A DNA stretch of 9,719 nucleotides, from NCBI GenBank assembly GCA_027364695.1, contig DAHXOV010000201.1, forward strand, positions 1 to 9,719. Reading direction: 5' to 3'. The position numbers were made by a program, and so were the translations under genes. This document shows positions 7,381-9,719 of this stretch, one piece after another. How positions within the stretch are numbered: position 1 is the stretch's first letter; each line of letters begins with the position of its first letter. The notes beneath the pieces were generated by a model that made no database searches, had not been told where the DNA came from, and saw only the letters and a program-made list of their open reading frames with translations. This DNA comes from a bacterium. Lineage in GTDB: Bacteria; Bacteroidota; Bacteroidia; B-17B0; Aurantibacillaceae.

Positions 7381-7800
7381 TCAGAATAATACACTTTTTG
7401 CTTTGGCAAGCATTTGTTTTTCCGTGAGATGATTCCCGGCGGGCTCTACAAAGACAGACTTTTCAGCAAATTTTTTGTTTTCCGTAAGATAGTTATTTAA
7501 TTTATTTTTCAGTGTACCAGGGCCCGTAAGATAAATAATATCATATTGAGCTAATTTTTCTTCAATTTTTTTGAAGTATTGGTGTTCTTCATGAATATGC
7601 TGGTTGTTTTTTTTGTGTTCATTGTTAGAGGCATGAGTAGCAGAAAATTTAAATGTATCTTTTGTTTCTCCTGGTATTTTGTCGTCTTTTAGAGAGATAG
7701 GAGATTCTATGACTTCAATTGTTACTTCTCCATTCTCTTTATTAAATAATTTTGCTTCTTTACTTGTAACGAAAGCCATGACTCTTTTTAATCCGCTCAT
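7381..7800 (-). CDS. small eRF1/Pelota C-terminal-domain-like protein, function unknown
   Basis: A 139-residue soluble protein with no signal peptide or membrane segment. It opens with a strand (KRVMAFVTSKEAKLFN) like those of the eRF1/Pelota domain-3 and bacterial 'host attachment/translational machinery' proteins. A variable histidine-rich middle follows (His56, 62, 68, 70, 73), then an E-x-x-YFKKIEEKL helix, the strand-turn IIYLTGPGTLKNKLNNYL (about 88-105) and a typical ending, VEPAGNHLTEKQMLAKAKSV (118-137). Small bacterial proteins with this 'H..YFkkl..l...d.illfGP...K..l...l....V..ad.mTe.Q..a' pattern are known to me as uncharacterised members of the eRF1-like fold. There is no GGQ peptide-release motif, so a release-factor activity should not be assumed. 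The ATG at 7800 is supported by a promoter ending 14 bases upstream; Met8 is a weaker alternative. Cystathionine beta-synthase follows after 21 bases, suggesting shared transcription. Confidence 0.6.
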   Translation of the reverse strand: MSGLKRVMAFVTSKEAKLFNKENGEVTIEVIESPISLKDDKIPGETKDTFKFSATHASNNEHKKNNQHIHEEHQYFKKIEEKLAQYDIIYLTGPGTLKNKLNNYLTENKKFAEKSVFVEPAGNHLTEKQMLAKAKSVLF

Positions 7801-7824
7801 AGTATTATTTTTTGCAATAATACT
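7801..7824. repeat. perfect 9-bp inverted repeat in the leader of the eRF1-like gene
   Basis: AGTATTATT (7801-7809) and AATAATACT (7816-7824) are exact reverse complements separated by six bases. The repeat begins at the base next to the start codon and covers the whole -7 box at 7815-7822. Placed this way it could be an operator for a dimeric repressor, or an mRNA hairpin at the extreme 5' end. Its symmetry is certain; its function is inferred. Confidence 0.5.
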
Positions 7825-7845
7825 GCATTTTTCCTATTTAGTCAA
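7815..7845 (-). promoter_or_regulatory. Bacteroidota-type promoter of the eRF1-like gene (and probably cystathionine beta-synthase)
   Basis: On the - strand a TTG (7843-7845) is followed after exactly 20 bases by TATTATTG (7815-7822), seven of eight positions of TAnnTTTG. This spacing is the one usual for -33/-7 elements in Bacteroidota. The box ends 14 bases before the ATG at 7800, implying a leader of about 10 bases or less. It shows that the last two genes of the - strand block can be transcribed independently of pdhB and proline dehydrogenase. Confidence 0.5.
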
Positions 7846-7863
7846 TGGCAAAGATTAATTTTT

Positions 7864-7974
7864 CTATTTATTTAGGATAGATTTTCTGCCTTGCAAAATA
7901 ATTTTAGTATAAGCGTCTTTTTCTTTTTCTGTTCTATTGAAAACAGATCTTTTATATTGACTTACAATCTTCAT
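7864..7974 (-). CDS. candidate small ORF, 36 residues, basic, unrecognised
   Basis: An ATG at 7974 opens a 36-codon frame ending in TAG at 7864-7866. It fills most of the 192-base space between proline dehydrogenase and the eRF1-like gene. The product is hydrophilic and basic (seven Lys and three Arg against two Glu and one Asp), with a charged patch NRTEKEKDAY and a C-terminal KIILQGRKSILNK that would form an amphipathic helix. It starts 18 bases after the proline dehydrogenase stop, in the same frame, which fits translation from the same mRNA. It has no Shine-Dalgarno, like most genes here. I do not recognise the sequence. It could be a real small protein, a decayed gene remnant, or chance; a frame of 37 codons is not rare enough in AT-rich DNA to exclude chance. 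Confidence 0.3.
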   Translation of the reverse strand: MKIVSQYKRSVFNRTEKEKDAYTKIILQGRKSILNK

Positions 7975-7992
7975 TAACGTAAAACAGAATAA

Positions 7993-9159
7993 TTATTTTT
8001 TCTTTCTTCTGTTTAATTCCTGAGTGATGAGTGAAAGTTCTCTTCCTGTTTGTCCTTGAATACTGGTGTTTTCCTGTGCTCTGCGTATAAGATAAGGAAG
8101 GACATTTTTTACAGGCCCATAGGGGACATATTTTACTACATTATACCCGTATTTTGCCAGATTAAAACTAATGTGGTCGCTCATACCGAGTAGCTGGGAA
8201 AAATAAATATGTGTATCGTTTTTTTCTATTTTGTATTGTTCCATTAAATCAACCAGGTATTGCGAACTTTCTTCATTGTGCGTACCAGCACACAATGTGA
8301 TGTTATCTATGTTTTGAACACAAAAATACAATGCATCGTTGTATGCCTTGTCAGTAGCTGATTTGTTGGGATATATGGGCGATGGATAATTTTTATTAGC
8401 GGCTCTTTCTCTTTCTTTTTCCATGTATGCACCTCGTACCAGTTTGGCGCCTAATAAATAATGATTTTGCTTCGCTTTGTATAAACTGTCTTTTAAAAAC
8501 TGCAGGCGATCTGTACGATACAATTGAAAAGTGTTAAGTACAATGCACTTTTGTTTATTAAAGGTTTGCATGCATTCATCTGCAATGTCATCAATAGCCC
8601 TTTGTATCCAACTTTCTTCTGCATCTATAAATATAGCTTGTTGATTTTCATAGGCAGATTGGCATACTTCAAAGATTCGTTTTTTGCCTCTTGTCCATTC
8701 CTCTCTTTCTTTTTGAGACAATGGGGCATTGGCACTTATTTTTTCAAATAAAGTAAAACGAATCATCCCTGTGGGCTTAAATACGCAAAATGGGATGTAT
8801 GCTTTGTCTTTTGAGAATAGAATATTTTGGATGATTTCATTTTTACAGTTGTCAAAGTTGTTTTCATTTTGTTCCCCTTCTACACTATAATCTAAAATAG
8901 AACTGATGTGATATTGAGCGAGAGTATGGATTGTATTTGCACATTCTTCTCGTGTTTCACCACCTACAAATTGTTTATAGATGGTTTTCTTGATAAAATA
9001 CCTTCCTCCGAAATGTACAAACACAGGCGCAAAAATAGCTCCTGTATTAACCAATGACGGGTAAGATAAAATTTTGAATAATTGGTAGGCTTGTTTTAAT
9101 TGTGGAGTGCTCTTATATTGAAAGGCAGTTTCAGTGTCAGAAAAATTGATTTTTGGCAT
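7993..9159 (-). CDS. proline dehydrogenase (monofunctional, FAD-dependent)
   Basis: Oxidises L-proline to delta-1-pyrroline-5-carboxylate, passing electrons through FAD to the membrane quinone pool; the first step of proline use. The 388-residue protein fits the stand-alone PRODH (TIM-barrel) family rather than bifunctional PutA. Motifs include FIDAEESW (177-184), LLGAKLVRGAYMEKER (235-250), AGTHNEES (291-298), SQLLGMSDH (321-329) with YGPVKNVLPYLIRRAQEN (347-364). Within the last, the Arg359-Arg360 pair matches the substrate-carboxylate arginines of PutA. All expected residues are present, and the end shortly after a basic KKK tail is normal. The partner P5C dehydrogenase is not in the window; the aldehyde dehydrogenase at the left end is of another subfamily. 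The gene starts 17 bases after the pdhB stop, so it is probably the second gene of that transcript, placing proline breakdown beside pyruvate oxidation. Confidence 0.92.
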   Translation of the reverse strand: MPKINFSDTETAFQYKSTPQLKQAYQLFKILSYPSLVNTGAIFAPVFVHFGGRYFIKKTIYKQFVGGETREECANTIHTLAQYHISSILDYSVEGEQNENNFDNCKNEIIQNILFSKDKAYIPFCVFKPTGMIRFTLFEKISANAPLSQKEREEWTRGKKRIFEVCQSAYENQQAIFIDAEESWIQRAIDDIADECMQTFNKQKCIVLNTFQLYRTDRLQFLKDSLYKAKQNHYLLGAKLVRGAYMEKERERAANKNYPSPIYPNKSATDKAYNDALYFCVQNIDNITLCAGTHNEESSQYLVDLMEQYKIEKNDTHIYFSQLLGMSDHISFNLAKYGYNVVKYVPYGPVKNVLPYLIRRAQENTSIQGQTGRELSLITQELNRRKKK

Positions 9160-9176
9160 AAATATAATGGGATGTG

Positions 9177-9719
9177 TTAATCTTTGTATAATACTCTTTT
9201 AATGGCTTTGATTATTTTTTCTGGATTAGGTAAAGATTCTTGAATGAGTGTGGGAGCATAGGGTAAGGGAGTATCTGCAGAGACCACGCGAACAATAGGA
9301 GCGTCTAAATAGTCAAATGCTTGTTTTTGTACCATATAAGTAATTTCTGTAGATATATTGCCCAGTGGCCATGCTTCTTCTACTATGACCAATCTATTGG
9401 TTTTTTTTACAGATTCAATGATGCTAGCATAATCAACAGGTCTTACTGTTCGTAAGTCAATGATTTCGGTGGAAATGCCGTCTTTGTCTAGTTCTTCAGC
9501 GGCTTTATAGGCGGTTTTAATAATTTTGCCAAATGAAACGACGGTAACATCTGTACCTTGTCTTTTTATATCGGCTAATCCAAGTGGGATAAGGTATTCT
9601 GTTTCGGGAACTTCTCCTTTATCGCCGTACATAAGTTCACTTTCCATAAATACCACGGGGTCGTTATCTCGAATGGCAGATTTGAGTAATCCTTTTGCAT
9701 CATAGGGGTTAGAGGGTAT
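9177..9719 (-). CDS. pdhB: pyruvate dehydrogenase E1 component, beta subunit, C-terminal part
   Basis: The frame runs open through the right edge of the window, so the 5' part of the gene is missing; 180 residues remain of a protein that is usually about 325. E1 beta, with E1 alpha and ThDP, decarboxylates pyruvate and loads acetyl groups on the lipoyl arms of E2. The visible part holds the end of the catalytic domain, PSNPYDAKGLLKSAIRDNDP followed by VVFMESELMYG. It then has the transketolase C-terminal domain, with GTDVTVVSFGKI, EIIDLRTVRPVD, IVEEAWPLGN and ADTPLPYAPTLIQESLPNPE. PSNPYDAKGLL and the LPYAPTLE-like motif distinguish it from transketolase and Dxs. A branched-chain 2-oxoacid dehydrogenase beta subunit is the main alternative, judged less likely. 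A GTG at 9656 is internal, not the start. Proline dehydrogenase follows 17 bases later. Confidence 0.9.
   Translation of the reverse strand: MPSNPYDAKGLLKSAIRDNDPVVFMESELMYGDKGEVPETEYLIPLGLADIKRQGTDVTVVSFGKIIKTAYKAAEELDKDGISTEIIDLRTVRPVDYASIIESVKKTNRLVIVEEAWPLGNISTEITYMVQKQAFDYLDAPIVRVVSADTPLPYAPTLIQESLPNPEKIIKAIKRVLYKD

Noticed and set aside
7928..7947. Six-base inverted repeat TCTGTT/AACAGA with an 8-base loop after proline dehydrogenase
   Set aside because: On the transcribed - strand it is followed by an A-run rather than a T-run, so it does not look like a terminator, and it is short enough to be chance.
1..9719. Mobile element, phage, CRISPR, toxin-antitoxin or defence system
   Set aside because: I saw no transposase, integrase, terminal repeats, spaced direct repeats or defence-type domains; all sizeable frames are conserved metabolic genes of similar composition.

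Overview
The window is an AT-rich bacterial chromosome segment, by eye roughly one third G+C, and densely packed with metabolic genes. A Bacteroidota host is likely. Two upstream regions carry the TAnnTTTG-type -7 box of that phylum, Shine-Dalgarno sequences are mostly absent, and the M1 aminopeptidase, the CBS-domain cystathionine beta-synthase and the PdhB end read like Bacteroidota proteins. I cannot name the genus. I see no insertion sequence, phage gene, CRISPR array, tRNA or rRNA, and no gap without a gene exceeds 200 bases.

Layout, left to right. (1) The tail of a STAS-domain protein on the + strand, then an ALDH8-type aldehyde dehydrogenase related to 2-aminomuconate/2-hydroxymuconate semialdehyde dehydrogenases. 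(2) A beta-carbonic anhydrase on the - strand, convergent with the dehydrogenase and divergent from (3) an exported M1 zinc aminopeptidase. A low-specificity L-threonine aldolase follows the peptidase closely and is probably co-transcribed with it. (4) A - strand block fills the right half. In transcription order it holds the 3' part of pdhB (pyruvate dehydrogenase E1 beta, cut by the window edge), proline dehydrogenase, a candidate 36-residue ORF, a small protein resembling the C-terminal domain of eRF1/Pelota, and cystathionine beta-synthase.

The common thread is amino-acid catabolism and central carbon: peptide trimming, threonine/glycine, proline, homocysteine/serine, possibly tryptophan through kynurenine, and pyruvate to acetyl-CoA. 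Most of this looks like ordinary housekeeping gene clustering rather than a dedicated system.

The less ordinary items are: the eRF1-domain-like protein with a histidine-rich linker, sitting just before cystathionine beta-synthase behind its own promoter; a perfect 9-bp inverted repeat filling the leader of that gene and overlapping its -7 box; a small ORF missed by length cut-offs; and AT-only palindromes at both convergent gene junctions. I do not see a clear previously undescribed multi-gene system, and the eRF1-like gene region is the best candidate for follow-up.
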